Assembly (NCBI GenBank): GCA_965203685.1 | Contig: OZ241908.1 | Location: 1,922,001 to 1,986,000 of the forward strand | Direction: 5' to 3' | DNA: 64,000 nt | Source: VXYL01 sp965203685 | Lineage (GTDB): Bacteria > Pseudomonadota > Gammaproteobacteria > Pseudomonadales > Azotimanducaceae | Shown: positions 7,992 through 16,984 of the stretch, in pieces | How the letters are laid out: every line of letters starts with the position of its first letter | Numbering within the stretch: position 1 is the first letter of the stretch | Position numbers and translations under genes: made by a program | The notes under the pieces: model-generated | What the model was told of the DNA's origin: nothing | Seen by the model: the letters and a program-made list of their open reading frames with translations, nothing else | Databases searched by the model: none

Positions 7992-9749
7992 ATGCGGGTA
8001 TCGATAGAGACGGCACAAGGCCTGACGCGCAAGATGACCATTGCCGTCCCGTCGGCCACCTTCGAGGGTCAGTTCGCGGAGCACGTCAAGAAGACGGCAG
8101 GCCAGGTCAAGCTACCCGGATTTCGGCCGGGCAAGGTGCCGATCAGCGAAGTGCGACGCAGGTTCGGCCCGAGGCTGCGCCAGGAGGTCGCTTCCGACCT
8201 GCTTCAGACGAGCCTGCAGGAGGCGGTGCAGGAGCAGGATCTTGCGCTTGCGAGTCGGGCCGACATCGAGATCACCAAGCTCGAGGCGGGCGCCGACTTC
8301 GAGTTCACCGCGACCTTCGAAGTGCTGCCGGAGTTCGAGGTCGCGGACCTGCAGGAACTGAGGATTCGCCAGCCGGTCGCCGAGGTGTCCGAGGCGGATG
8401 TCGATGCGATGGTGCAGACGCTGCGCGAGCAGCGCGTTAACTGGCAGGCCGTGGATCGCGAGGCGGGCGAAGGGGACCGCTTGACGATCGACTACTCGCT
8501 GACGGTTGAAGGCGAAGTGGTCACCGAGGGCGAAGGCAAGTCGCTGATCGTGGGAAGCTCCGGGCTGCTGCCGGAGCTCGACCAGACGGTTCGCGGCATG
8601 ACCGCGGGCGATGCGCGGGTGTTTCCGGCGACCTTGCCGGGCGGGGAGCGCGAGGGGCTTGCCCCTCGCACGGAAGAGCCCTCAGCCGGGGAGCGTGAGG
8701 GGCTTGCCCCTCGCATGGAAGAGCCCTCAGCCGGGGAGCGCGAGGGGCTTGCCCCTCGCATGGAGGAGCCCTCGGCGGCGAGCGACGAGAACCCGGGTGA
8801 CACTCCGGATGGCGTTGATCAAAACGACGACGGCGTCGACGCGGCGGCTGCGACCGCGGAGGTGGAGCCCGAACCGGTGTCGGAGACGGACGAAATGCCC
8901 CCGACCGACGACTCGGCCAGTGCGCCGTCGACGGCCAGGCAAGCCATTGGCAAGGTGACCGTGCATGCTGTCGAAGAGTCCAGCCTTCCGGACCTCGACG
9001 ACGTATTCTTCGATCAGTTCGGCATCCCGGACGAGGAGGAAGGCGAGGGGAGAGAGGAACGCTTCCGCGCCGATGTCCGCGACCGCATGGGGGTCGAACT
9101 CGGCAACGCACTACGCGAAGCGCAGCGGCGTGAAGCGTTGGCGGTGTTGGGTCGTAGCCACCGTTTCGATCTGCCGCAGGCCATGGTCGAGGCCGAGGTT
9201 GCGCAGGAGAAGTCCCGCCTAGCACAGATGCTCAATGACGTGCCCGACGAGTTGCCGCCGGTGTTCGTGGCCATGGCCGAGCAACGGGTCCGCGTGCAAT
9301 TGGCGGTCAACAAGATCGTCACCAGCGAAGGCATGACGGCAGACGACCAGCGCGTACGTGATCGCATCGAGGAGATCTCGAGCGCCTACGAGGAAAGCGC
9401 GCGGGTGCGCAACGCCATCTTCGCCGACGAGGAACAACTCGCGACCATCGAGGCCTCGGTCCTCGAAGAGCAGGTGGTCGAGCACATCATGGCCCGGGCC
9501 CAGGTCGAGGAGGTCTCGACGAGCTACGCGGACGTGATGAACGGACGTGCGCTCCCAGAGGAGCCTGATCCGCCGCAGCCGGACACCGAGGATGACGAGG
9601 ATGCGGATGCGCAGGACGCTCAAGGCCTGGACGACTACCACGAGGATGGCGATGAAGACGCGATCGGCGACGACGCCCCCGGCCCCGACGACGACGCGCA
9701 GGCGGGGATCGGCGGTCGCTTCCTGCGACTGTTTGGCAAGCGCAAGTGA
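7992..9749 (+). CDS. tig: Trigger factor with repeat insertion and acidic tail
   Basis: Ribosome-bound chaperone and prolyl isomerase. It has 585 residues, well above the roughly 430 usual for the family. The N-terminal ribosome-binding domain includes the signature GFRPGKVPISEVRRRFG (residues about 44-60). The FKBP-type domain starts near 150 (GDRLTIDYSLTVEGE). At about 217-260 three family A repeats are inserted, followed by some 55 Asp/Glu-rich linker residues before the domain resumes at GKVTVHAVEESSLPDLDD. The helical C-terminal domain follows, then an acidic tail (EDDEDADAQDAQ) ending GGRFLRLFGKRK. The insertion sits in the isomerase domain, not the chaperone arms. First gene of the tig-clpP-clpX-lon block. 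Confidence 0.95.
   Translation: MRVSIETAQGLTRKMTIAVPSATFEGQFAEHVKKTAGQVKLPGFRPGKVPISEVRRRFGPRLRQEVASDLLQTSLQEAVQEQDLALASRADIEITKLEAGADFEFTATFEVLPEFEVADLQELRIRQPVAEVSEADVDAMVQTLREQRVNWQAVDREAGEGDRLTIDYSLTVEGEVVTEGEGKSLIVGSSGLLPELDQTVRGMTAGDARVFPATLPGGEREGLAPRTEEPSAGEREGLAPRMEEPSAGEREGLAPRMEEPSAASDENPGDTPDGVDQNDDGVDAAAATAEVEPEPVSETDEMPPTDDSASAPSTARQAIGKVTVHAVEESSLPDLDDVFFDQFGIPDEEEGEGREERFRADVRDRMGVELGNALREAQRREALAVLGRSHRFDLPQAMVEAEVAQEKSRLAQMLNDVPDELPPVFVAMAEQRVRVQLAVNKIVTSEGMTADDQRVRDRIEEISSAYEESARVRNAIFADEEQLATIEASVLEEQVVEHIMARAQVEEVSTSYADVMNGRALPEEPDPPQPDTEDDEDADAQDAQGLDDYHEDGDEDAIGDDAPGPDDDAQAGIGGRFLRLFGKRK
8640..8772 (+). repeat. Family A in-frame palindromic repeat, 3 tandem units (tig)
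   Basis: Three 45-bp units read as GEREGLAPRTEEPSA, GEREGLAPRMEEPSA and GEREGLAPRMEEPSA. One unit has T for C in a hairpin arm (GTGAGGGG); the other two keep the perfect palindrome. Same reading frame as the copies in lpxH and the DUF1289 gene. Confidence 0.95.
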
Positions 9750-9827
9750 GTGGCGGCAAGCGTCGCCGGCTTTGAGAGACCCGGTCCAACTGCAACGATG
9801 AATGGCGGTCACGCAAACCAGGAACAC

Positions 9828-9833
9828 AAGGAG
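9828..9833 (+). promoter_or_regulatory. Ribosome binding site that sets the clpP start
   Basis: AAGGAG, seven bases ahead of the ATG at 9841. The alternative in-frame ATG at 9802 has no comparable site. Confidence 0.7.
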
Positions 9834-9840
9834 TCCTAAG

Positions 9841-10509
9841 ATGGCAGGCAGTCCCTACGATCAACCGGCTCACGCCGGCTTTGACGTGCCCCCCCGAGGG
9901 CTCGGCTTGGTGCCGATGGTGGTCGAACAGAGTGCCCGCGGCGAGCGGGCCTACGACATCTACTCGAGACTGTTGAAGAACCGGATCGTGTTCCTCGTCG
10001 GACCCGTCGAGGACAACGTCGCGAGCCTGGTCATGGCCCAACTCCTCTACCTCGCCTCCGAAAACGGCGATGCGGACATCAACCTCTACATCAACTCGCC
10101 GGGCGGTGCCGTGACCTCGGGCCTGTCGATCTACGACACGATGCAGTTCGTGAGTTGCGATGTCGCGACCTATTGCATCGGGCAGGCCGCCAGCATGGGC
10201 GCATTCCTGCTGGCCGCCGGCACGAAGGGCAAGCGCTTTGCGCTGCCGAACTCCCGCATGATGCTGCACCAGCCGTCCGGCGGTTCCCGCGGTGTGGCCG
10301 CGGACATCGAGATCCAGGCGCGTGAGATCCTTTCGATGCGCCTGCGGTTGAACGAAATCCTGGCGGCGCATACCGGCCAGGCCGTCGATCGGATCGCGGA
10401 AGACACCGACCGGGACTACTGGATGAGCCCGGAGGACGCTGCGGAATACGGGTTGATCGACGTGGTGAAGTACCCGGATGACGCGCCGGGCCAAACCGGG
10501 AACGGATAG
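9841..10509 (+). CDS. clpP: ATP-dependent Clp protease proteolytic subunit
   Basis: Serine peptidase that forms two stacked heptamers and is fed by ClpX. The protein has 222 residues from the ATG at 9841. The catalytic Ser is in GQAASMGAFLL, His in MMLHQPSGG, and the Asp lies further on in the DRD segment. The N-terminal stretch before GLGLVPMVVEQ is probably a short processed propeptide. A start 13 codons upstream is possible but has no ribosome site. A 161-base gap separates it from clpX, longer than the other gaps in the block, and could hold a separate clpX promoter. Confidence 0.95.
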   Translation: MAGSPYDQPAHAGFDVPPRGLGLVPMVVEQSARGERAYDIYSRLLKNRIVFLVGPVEDNVASLVMAQLLYLASENGDADINLYINSPGGAVTSGLSIYDTMQFVSCDVATYCIGQAASMGAFLLAAGTKGKRFALPNSRMMLHQPSGGSRGVAADIEIQAREILSMRLRLNEILAAHTGQAVDRIAEDTDRDYWMSPEDAAEYGLIDVVKYPDDAPGQTGNG

Positions 10510-10670
10510 CCCGCTGCCCGGGCGTTGACGCCACAACCTGCGCCCGGTGGCGTCGAGACGGCATCTGACGATCGTACATACAGTCACGCGTTGAGCTGCC
10601 GGGCCGGGGTTGCAAAATCCCCATTAACCCCTCATCTTTCGCGGTTAGCGAATAACGCTCAAGAGGTTTC

Positions 10671-11957
10671 ATGGCCAGCGACCACGGCAAAGGAGACGAC
10701 TCCGGGAGTTACCTCTATTGCTCCTTCTGTCACAAGAGCCAGCATGAGGTGCGCAAGCTGATCGCCGGTTCCAACGTACACATCTGCGATGAGTGCGTGG
10801 AACTCTGCAACGACATTATCCGCGAGGAGGTGCAGCCCGGCTCCGACGGCAAGGAAGGCCAGAAGCTGCCGGTACCGCAGGAGATCAAGGGCATCCTCGA
10901 TGAGTACGTGATCGACCAGGAGCACGCCAAGAAGGTGCTGTCCGTTGCGGTCTACAACCACTACAAGCGGCTCAACTACACCGGCAAGAAGGACGAAGTC
11001 GAACTGTCCAAATCCAACATCCTGCTCATCGGTCCGACCGGGTGCGGCAAGACCCTGCTCGCCGAGACGCTCGCACGGCTGCTCGATGTGCCTTTCACGA
11101 TTGCCGACGCGACGACGCTGACGGAGGCGGGATACGTCGGCGAGGACGTCGAGAACATCATCCAGAAGCTGTTGCAGAAGTGCGACTACGACGTCGAGCG
11201 CGCGCAGGTCGGCATCGTCTACATCGACGAGATCGACAAGATTTCGCGGAAGTCCGACAACCCGTCGATCACCCGCGATGTGTCCGGCGAGGGCGTTCAG
11301 CAGGCCCTGCTCAAGCTCATCGAGGGCACGATCGCGTCGGTACCGCCGCAGGGCGGCCGCAAGCACCCGCAGCAGGAGTTCCTGCAGGTCGACACGTCCA
11401 ACATCCTGTTCATCGCGGGCGGTGCGTTTTCCGGCCTCCAAAAGGTCATCATGGATCGCACCAACAAGACCGATATCGGCTTTGGTGCCGATCCGGCTTC
11501 GACGCGCGACCCGGAGTCGATCGGCGAGACCCTGCGCCTCGTGGAGCCCGAGGATCTCATCAAGTACGGGTTGATTCCGGAATTCGTCGGTCGCTTGCCG
11601 GTCGTCGCCACGCTCGAGGAACTCGATACGGACGCCCTCGTGCGGATTCTCACCGAGCCCAAGAACTCGCTCACGCGGCAATACGCCAAGCTCTTCGAGA
11701 TGGAAGGGGTGGCCGTGGATTTCCGCGAAGACGCCTTGCGCGCGGTGGCCCAGAAGGCGATGGAGCGCAAGACCGGCGCACGCGGCCTGCGATCGATCCT
11801 CGAAGCCGTGCTGCTCGACACGATGTACGACTTGCCCTCATCGGGGTCCGTGTCCGAGGTGGTGCTCGACGAGAGCGTCATCAACGGCGACAAGGAACCC
11901 ATGCTGCTCTACGAGGGTGGCGAGGAAGCGGCGCCGAAGTCGGCCACCAACCCTTAA
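10671..11957 (+). CDS. clpX: Clp protease ATP-binding subunit ClpX
   Basis: AAA+ unfoldase that delivers substrates to ClpP. The protein has 428 residues. The N-terminal zinc-binding domain has four Cys (CSFCHKSQ and ICDECVELC). Walker A is GPTGCGKTLLAE near residue 122 and Walker B is VYIDEIDKI. The IGF-type loop for ClpP docking reads TDIGFGAD. Length and motifs are fully standard. It sits between clpP and lon. Confidence 0.97.
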   Translation: MASDHGKGDDSGSYLYCSFCHKSQHEVRKLIAGSNVHICDECVELCNDIIREEVQPGSDGKEGQKLPVPQEIKGILDEYVIDQEHAKKVLSVAVYNHYKRLNYTGKKDEVELSKSNILLIGPTGCGKTLLAETLARLLDVPFTIADATTLTEAGYVGEDVENIIQKLLQKCDYDVERAQVGIVYIDEIDKISRKSDNPSITRDVSGEGVQQALLKLIEGTIASVPPQGGRKHPQQEFLQVDTSNILFIAGGAFSGLQKVIMDRTNKTDIGFGADPASTRDPESIGETLRLVEPEDLIKYGLIPEFVGRLPVVATLEELDTDALVRILTEPKNSLTRQYAKLFEMEGVAVDFREDALRAVAQKAMERKTGARGLRSILEAVLLDTMYDLPSSGSVSEVVLDESVINGDKEPMLLYEGGEEAAPKSATNP

Positions 11958-11989
11958 GGCGCATGCCGCGTAGATCGAGGTTGGCGTAA

Positions 11990-14416
11990 GTGTCCCGCAC
12001 GCTAACCGGAATCGCCGTATTGCCGTTGCGCAACATGGTCGTGTACCCGCACGGCATCCACCCCCTGTTCGTCGGTACGCAACGCTCGATCAAGGCCGTC
12101 CAGGCCGCAACCGCGAACGACAAGCAGATTCTCGTCGTCGCCAAGCGGGACGCGGACGTCGAGGAGCCGGCGGCTGACGACCTGTTCGGTGTCGGCACCG
12201 TGGCGACCGTGCTGCAGTTCCTCCCCCTTCCGGACGGCAAGGTCAAGGTCCTGGTGGAAGGCGGCGAACGGGCGCGGATCGACCGCATCGAGCCAGGCGG
12301 CGACTACATCGTGGCCGACGTGACGGCGTTCGAAGACGCCCAGTTGCCTACGGGTACGGCGGAGGCGATCACCCGGGCGTTGCTCACGCAGTTCAAGCGG
12401 TTCGCCAAGACCGCCAAGCAGATCGGCGACGATGTGGTTGCCTCCATATCGAGCATCGACGATCCGGCGCGCCTGGTGGATACGGTGGCAGCCCAAGCGC
12501 CGCTGAAATTGCCAGCCAAGCAGGCGATCCTCGAGACATTCGATGTCGAGCAGCGTGTGCAACGCCTGCTGGCGGACCTCGAGGCCGAGATCGAAGCCCG
12601 GGCGATGGACAAGCGCATCCGCGGGCGGGTCAAGAAGCAGATGGAGAAGAGCCAGCGGGAGTTCTACCTCAACGAACAGATCAAGGCGATCCACAAGGAA
12701 CTGGGGAACCTGTCGGATGCGCCGAGCGAGTTCGACAACCTGCAGGCGCGGATCGACGCTTCGGGCATGTCCAAGGAGGCCAGGAAGAAGGCCGACGCCG
12801 AGTTGGCCAAGCTGAAACTGATGGCGCCGATGTCGGCGGAGGCCACCGTGGTGCGCAGCTACCTGGACTGGGTGTTGTCGGTACCGTGGAAGAAAAAGCG
12901 CCGTGTCCGACGCGACCTCAAGCGTGCCCAGGAGATCTTGGACGAGGACCACTTCGGCTTGGAGGACGTGAAGGAACGGGTGCTCGAATACCTCGCCGTC
13001 CAGAGCCGGGTCAACAAGGTGAAGGGTCCGGTGTTGTGCCTGGTTGGTGCGCCGGGGGTGGGCAAGACCTCGCTCGGCGAGTCCATCGCCAGGGCTACCA
13101 ACCGGAAGTTCGTGCGAATGGCCTTGGGCGGGGTCCGCGACGAGGCGGAGATTCGCGGACATCGCCGAACCTACATCGGCTCCATGCCCGGCAAGATCCT
13201 GCAGAAAATGGCCAAGGCCGGTGTTCGCAATCCGCTATTCCTGTTGGACGAGGTCGACAAGATGGGCATGGATGTACGCGGCGACCCGGCCTCGGCGTTG
13301 CTCGAAGTGCTCGATCCGGAACAGAACAACACGTTCAACGACCACTACCTCGAGGTGGACTACGACCTCTCGGACGTGTTCTTCGTGTGCACCTCCAACT
13401 CGATGAACATCCCGCCCGCGCTCCTTGACCGTATGGAAGTCATCCGGCTCGCGGGTTACACGGAGGATGAGAAACGAAACATAGCGGCCCGGTTCCTGAC
13501 GCCAAAACAGCAGCGCCTGAACGGATTGGCGACCGACGAGTTCCGCCTCACGGACGAGGCGCTGACCGACCTGATCCGCTACTACACCAAGGAGGCCGGC
13601 GTGCGCGGGTTGGAGCGCGAGATCGCGAAGCTGTGCCGCAAGGTGATCACCGAGCAGGCCTTGGCCGGGCAGGAAGGCCCTGCGTCCGAACCGCGGGAGA
13701 TCGGACCGGACGACTTGGAAAAGTTCAACGGTGTGCGCAAGTTCAACTATGGCCGTGCCGAAACACAAGACCAGGTCGGCGTCGTGACCGGGCTTGCCTG
13801 GACGCAGACGGGCGGCGAACTACTCAACATCGAGGCCTTGGCCGTCCCGGGCAAGGGACGCCAGATCAAGACCGGGTCTCTTGGCGACGTGATGCAGGAG
13901 TCGATTCAGGCCGCATTGACCTTCGTGCGCAGCCGGGCGGCGACGTTGGGCGTTCAGGACGACTTCCATGAGCAGTACGACCTGCACATTCACGTGCCGG
14001 AAGGCGCAACCCCGAAGGACGGACCGAGTGCCGGAATCGGCATGTGCACGGCGCTTGTGAGCGTGCTGACCCGGATCCCCGTCGCGGCCGACATCGCCAT
14101 GACCGGCGAGATCACGCTACGCGGGCAGGTCCTACCCATCGGCGGTCTCAAGGAGAAGCTGCTGGCGGCGCACCGGGGTGGGATCAAGCGCGTGGTGATC
14201 CCCAAGGAGAACGAGCGGGACCTCAAAGAGGTCCCCGACAACGTGAAGGCCGACCTCGACATTGTCACGGTCGCCTGGATGGACGAAGTCATCGACAGGG
14301 CGCTCAAGCAACGCCCGGAGCCGCGTGAGCCGGCGGACGAATCGGTCGGGGATGAGCCGGCAAGCGTGCCGGAGGTGCCAGCCCCGGACCGGCCGGTGTC
14401 CATCAGCGCCCATTGA
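11990..14416 (+). CDS. lon: ATP-dependent Lon protease
   Basis: Cytoplasmic AAA+ protease for damaged and regulatory proteins. The protein has 808 residues. The N-terminal LON domain starts TGIAVLPLRNMVVYPHG, Walker A is GAPGVGKTSLGES near residue 358, and the proteolytic Ser lies in DGPSAGIGMCTALV, with the catalytic Lys about 43 residues later. Translation begins at GTG 11990, 32 bases after clpX, suggesting co-transcription. The tail after EVIDRALKQR is variable and Pro/Glu-rich. No sigma-32 promoter was found. Confidence 0.97.
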   Translation: MSRTLTGIAVLPLRNMVVYPHGIHPLFVGTQRSIKAVQAATANDKQILVVAKRDADVEEPAADDLFGVGTVATVLQFLPLPDGKVKVLVEGGERARIDRIEPGGDYIVADVTAFEDAQLPTGTAEAITRALLTQFKRFAKTAKQIGDDVVASISSIDDPARLVDTVAAQAPLKLPAKQAILETFDVEQRVQRLLADLEAEIEARAMDKRIRGRVKKQMEKSQREFYLNEQIKAIHKELGNLSDAPSEFDNLQARIDASGMSKEARKKADAELAKLKLMAPMSAEATVVRSYLDWVLSVPWKKKRRVRRDLKRAQEILDEDHFGLEDVKERVLEYLAVQSRVNKVKGPVLCLVGAPGVGKTSLGESIARATNRKFVRMALGGVRDEAEIRGHRRTYIGSMPGKILQKMAKAGVRNPLFLLDEVDKMGMDVRGDPASALLEVLDPEQNNTFNDHYLEVDYDLSDVFFVCTSNSMNIPPALLDRMEVIRLAGYTEDEKRNIAARFLTPKQQRLNGLATDEFRLTDEALTDLIRYYTKEAGVRGLEREIAKLCRKVITEQALAGQEGPASEPREIGPDDLEKFNGVRKFNYGRAETQDQVGVVTGLAWTQTGGELLNIEALAVPGKGRQIKTGSLGDVMQESIQAALTFVRSRAATLGVQDDFHEQYDLHIHVPEGATPKDGPSAGIGMCTALVSVLTRIPVAADIAMTGEITLRGQVLPIGGLKEKLLAAHRGGIKRVVIPKENERDLKEVPDNVKADLDIVTVAWMDEVIDRALKQRPEPREPADESVGDEPASVPEVPAPDRPVSISAH

Positions 14417-14446
14417 CGTCAGTGCAAAATGCGTGCGCATAGGGCA

Positions 14447-14475
14447 TTGACAGTCTCGTTGCCGGTGCCTTTAAT
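14447..14475 (+). promoter_or_regulatory. Sigma-70-type promoter for hupB
   Basis: TTGACA at 14447-14452 and TTTAAT at 14470-14475, spacer exactly 17. It starts a leader of about 100 bases before the hupB ATG. Confidence 0.8.
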
Positions 14476-14583
14476 GGAATGGAACGTCTGAACGCGCCCG
14501 CGAACCGGTACTCTGCAAGGTCTAGTCCTGAAATACTTCGGGCGGCGTGCGACTGGGCCTTGCGCTGACTGCAGGATGGAACA

Positions 14584-14856
14584 ATGAACAAATCAGAACT
14601 CGTCGCCAACGTTGCCGAAGAGGCGGACATATCGAAGTCTGCCGCCGCGCGGGCGGTCGACGCGACGTTGGATGCGGTAACGCGGTCCCTTTGCGAGGGC
14701 GAGCCGGTCTCCTTGATCGGCTTCGGTACTTTCCTCGTGCGTGAACGTGGTTCACGAACGGGCCGCAATCCACAGACCGGCGAGACCATGGAGATCGCAG
14801 CCTCCAAGGTTGCCGCGTTCAAACCGGGCAAAGCCCTCAAGGACGCACTCAACTAA
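14584..14856 (+). CDS. hupB: DNA-binding protein HU-beta
   Basis: Small histone-like dimer that bends DNA. It has 90 residues with the HU signature running from GFGTFLVRERGSRTGRNP to EIAASKVAAFKPGKALKD. The Pro at the tip of the DNA-binding arm is present (GRNPQTGE). It lies between lon and ppiD as in other gammaproteobacteria, with its own strong promoter about 110 bases upstream, which fits the high expression of HU. Confidence 0.97.
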   Translation: MNKSELVANVAEEADISKSAAARAVDATLDAVTRSLCEGEPVSLIGFGTFLVRERGSRTGRNPQTGETMEIAASKVAAFKPGKALKDALN

Positions 14857-15062
14857 GTCCTACGCAATCCCCGAGGTCCGTTCGGCTGGGCGGGCTGCGT
14901 GGCACCTCTCGCCGGTCAGTCGGGAGGTGGGATCGGTGGGCGAGTGCGATGCATCGAACCGCTCCTGCGCTTTGCCTCGGTTGACATCGCCGCCAGGCGA
15001 CTCGCATCGCCAATGTGCGCGATAATGTCGCGAAGTTAAGGGAGCCACCGGGTCCGCTCAAC

Positions 15063-16964
15063 GTGCTGCAGAAAATGCGCGCCGGCGCGCAAGGGATCGC
15101 CGCCAAGATCCTCGTCGGCCTGATCGTCTTCGTGCTGGCGGTCTTCGGCTTCGGCTCGATAGGCCTTTTCTCGGGATCCGAGCCTGTTGTGGCAACGGTC
15201 AACGGCGATGACATCACGCAACGGGCATTGGATCTCGAGACCTCGCGTCAGCAGTCCCTTTACCGCAGCCAGTACGGTGACCTACCCGACGAGTTGCTCG
15301 AGACTGTTGTCAACAGGCGCGTCGTCCTCGATCAACTCGTCAACCAGACCCTCCTCGGCCAGTCCGCGACCGACATGGGTCTGTCGATGGACGCGGATGC
15401 CGTTCTGGCGAGGATTCGGGCCTCGTTTGCCGCCGCTGGCGGCTATGACGACGCCTTGTACCAGCGGCGCTTGGCTGAGCTTGGCTACACGCCCGCCACG
15501 TTCCAGGCCACGCGCACCGCCGAGGAACTGCGTGCGCAGGTGAACGCCGCGTACCGGGAGACGGCGTTCGTCACGGCCCGCGAACTGCGCCGCACGGCGG
15601 GCGTTCAGTTGCAGCACCGCGACATTGCCTGGTTGCTGTTCGACGTCGCTGCACTCGCGGAAGGCGTTGAGATCGAAGAAGCGGCGATCGAAGAGCGCTA
15701 CGGGACCCACTTGGACGAGTACATGACCGAGGAACGGTTCGACTTCGACTACGTGCGCCTGTCGCGGGATCGTTTCGAAGCCGACATCGAAATCGCCGAC
15801 GAAGACGTCGAGTTGGCGTACCAGGACGAGGTGGCCGGCCTCGATGAACCCCGGCGGCAGGCCGCGCACATCCTCCTGGAGACGAACGAGAGGAGCGTGG
15901 AGGAGGCGCGTGCCCGGCTCGATGCGGCGCGCCAGGAGATCCTTGGCGGTGCGAGTTTCGAGGACTTGGCACGGGAACTCTCCGAAGACCCGGCCACCGC
16001 GCCGGAAGGCGGCGACCTCGGCGCGTCGGGCAAGGGGGTGTTTCCGGCGGCATTCGAGGCGGCCCTCTGGGCCCTTGAACCGGGGCAACTCTCGGAGCCC
16101 GTGGAGACCGAATTCGGCGTGCATCTCATCAAGCTGGTGGGGATCGAAACCTTGGAGGTTCCTACGCTCGCCGAGCGCCGCGACGAGATTCTCGCGGATT
16201 TGCGGCGCGACGAGGTCCAGCGTCGCTTCGACGAGGCCCGACGGGAGATGGACACGATCGCCTTCGAACAGGGCGACTCGCTGAGCGCCTTGGTGGAGAC
16301 CTTCGATCTTGCCATCGAGAGCGCCCCGGGCGTGACGCGAAATAGCACGGAAGGTCCGCTCGCCGATCGCACGGTACGCGACGAGTGGTTCAGCGATGAG
16401 GTCATCCTGGAAGGTTTCAACAGTCGTGCGGTGCCCCAGGGTGACGACGGCGTCTTGGTCGCCCGGCTCAACACCCGCCACCCAGCCACCGAACGGCCGC
16501 TTGAGGATGTGCGTGAACAGATCCGCGGGACCTTGGCGCACCTTGAGGCCGTTGAACTGGCTGATGCCGCGGCATTCGATGCGCTGACGAGCCTCGCCGG
16601 GGGTGAAACCCCGGCCGACGTGGCCGCGCGGCTCGCTGTCGAGTGGGAGACGGCGGACGGCGTGCAGTTGACGTCGAGCGACGTTGCCCCCGAGATTTTG
16701 CAGACGGCGTTCGACATGGGGGCGCCCGCGCCGGGAGACCGGGAAGCGGAAGTGGCGACCACGGCCGATGGCTCCCGGGCGTTGGTCCTGCTTTCCAACG
16801 TCTCCCTGGGAGACTTCGCCGCGGTAACGGAAGCCGACCGTGCGACGCTCTCGACGTCGCTGGGCCAGCTCAACGCCGAGCGGGACTACGCGGCATTGCT
16901 TAAGTCCCTGCGGCTTGAAGCGTCGATCGACGCGATTGACTTGGCGGCGGCAGAGTTGCCATAG
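15063..16964 (+). CDS. ppiD: Periplasmic peptidyl-prolyl isomerase PpiD
   Basis: Membrane-anchored periplasmic chaperone near the Sec translocon. It starts VLQKMRAGAQG, then one transmembrane helix (ILVGLIVFVLAVFGFGSIG), a SurA-like N-terminal chaperone region, a parvulin domain (about residues 250-350: RQAAHILLETNE, LSEDPATAPEGGDLG, FGVHLIKLV) and a degenerate second half. About 633 residues. The frame is open back to a GTG at 15015, but homologues begin at the equivalent of the GTG at 15063. The ribosome site is poor for either start, so the start is the uncertain point. A GATAAT at 15021 could be a -10 box. Confidence 0.9.
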   Translation: MLQKMRAGAQGIAAKILVGLIVFVLAVFGFGSIGLFSGSEPVVATVNGDDITQRALDLETSRQQSLYRSQYGDLPDELLETVVNRRVVLDQLVNQTLLGQSATDMGLSMDADAVLARIRASFAAAGGYDDALYQRRLAELGYTPATFQATRTAEELRAQVNAAYRETAFVTARELRRTAGVQLQHRDIAWLLFDVAALAEGVEIEEAAIEERYGTHLDEYMTEERFDFDYVRLSRDRFEADIEIADEDVELAYQDEVAGLDEPRRQAAHILLETNERSVEEARARLDAARQEILGGASFEDLARELSEDPATAPEGGDLGASGKGVFPAAFEAALWALEPGQLSEPVETEFGVHLIKLVGIETLEVPTLAERRDEILADLRRDEVQRRFDEARREMDTIAFEQGDSLSALVETFDLAIESAPGVTRNSTEGPLADRTVRDEWFSDEVILEGFNSRAVPQGDDGVLVARLNTRHPATERPLEDVREQIRGTLAHLEAVELADAAAFDALTSLAGGETPADVAARLAVEWETADGVQLTSSDVAPEILQTAFDMGAPAPGDREAEVATTADGSRALVLLSNVSLGDFAAVTEADRATLSTSLGQLNAERDYAALLKSLRLEASIDAIDLAAAELP

Positions 16965-16984
16965 CGGGCGCCCGCGGGCCTCCC

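Noticed and set aside
8640..8772. Tandem 45-bp units as a CRISPR array
   Set aside because: No unique spacers separate the units; they are head-to-tail and in frame in a coding gene.
10610..10630. CCCCATTA as a heat-shock (sigma-32) -10 box for clpX
   Set aside because: No CTTGAA-like -35 element lies 13-15 bases upstream, so the match is to one half only.
14900..14932. CACCTC/GAGGTG hairpin after hupB as a terminator
   Set aside because: Short stem, large loop and no T-run. Could be an RNA fold but is not supported as a terminator.
14981..15026. TTGACA (14981) with GATAAT (15021) as the ppiD promoter
   Set aside because: Spacing of 34 bases rules the pair out; only the GATAAT remains as a lone candidate.
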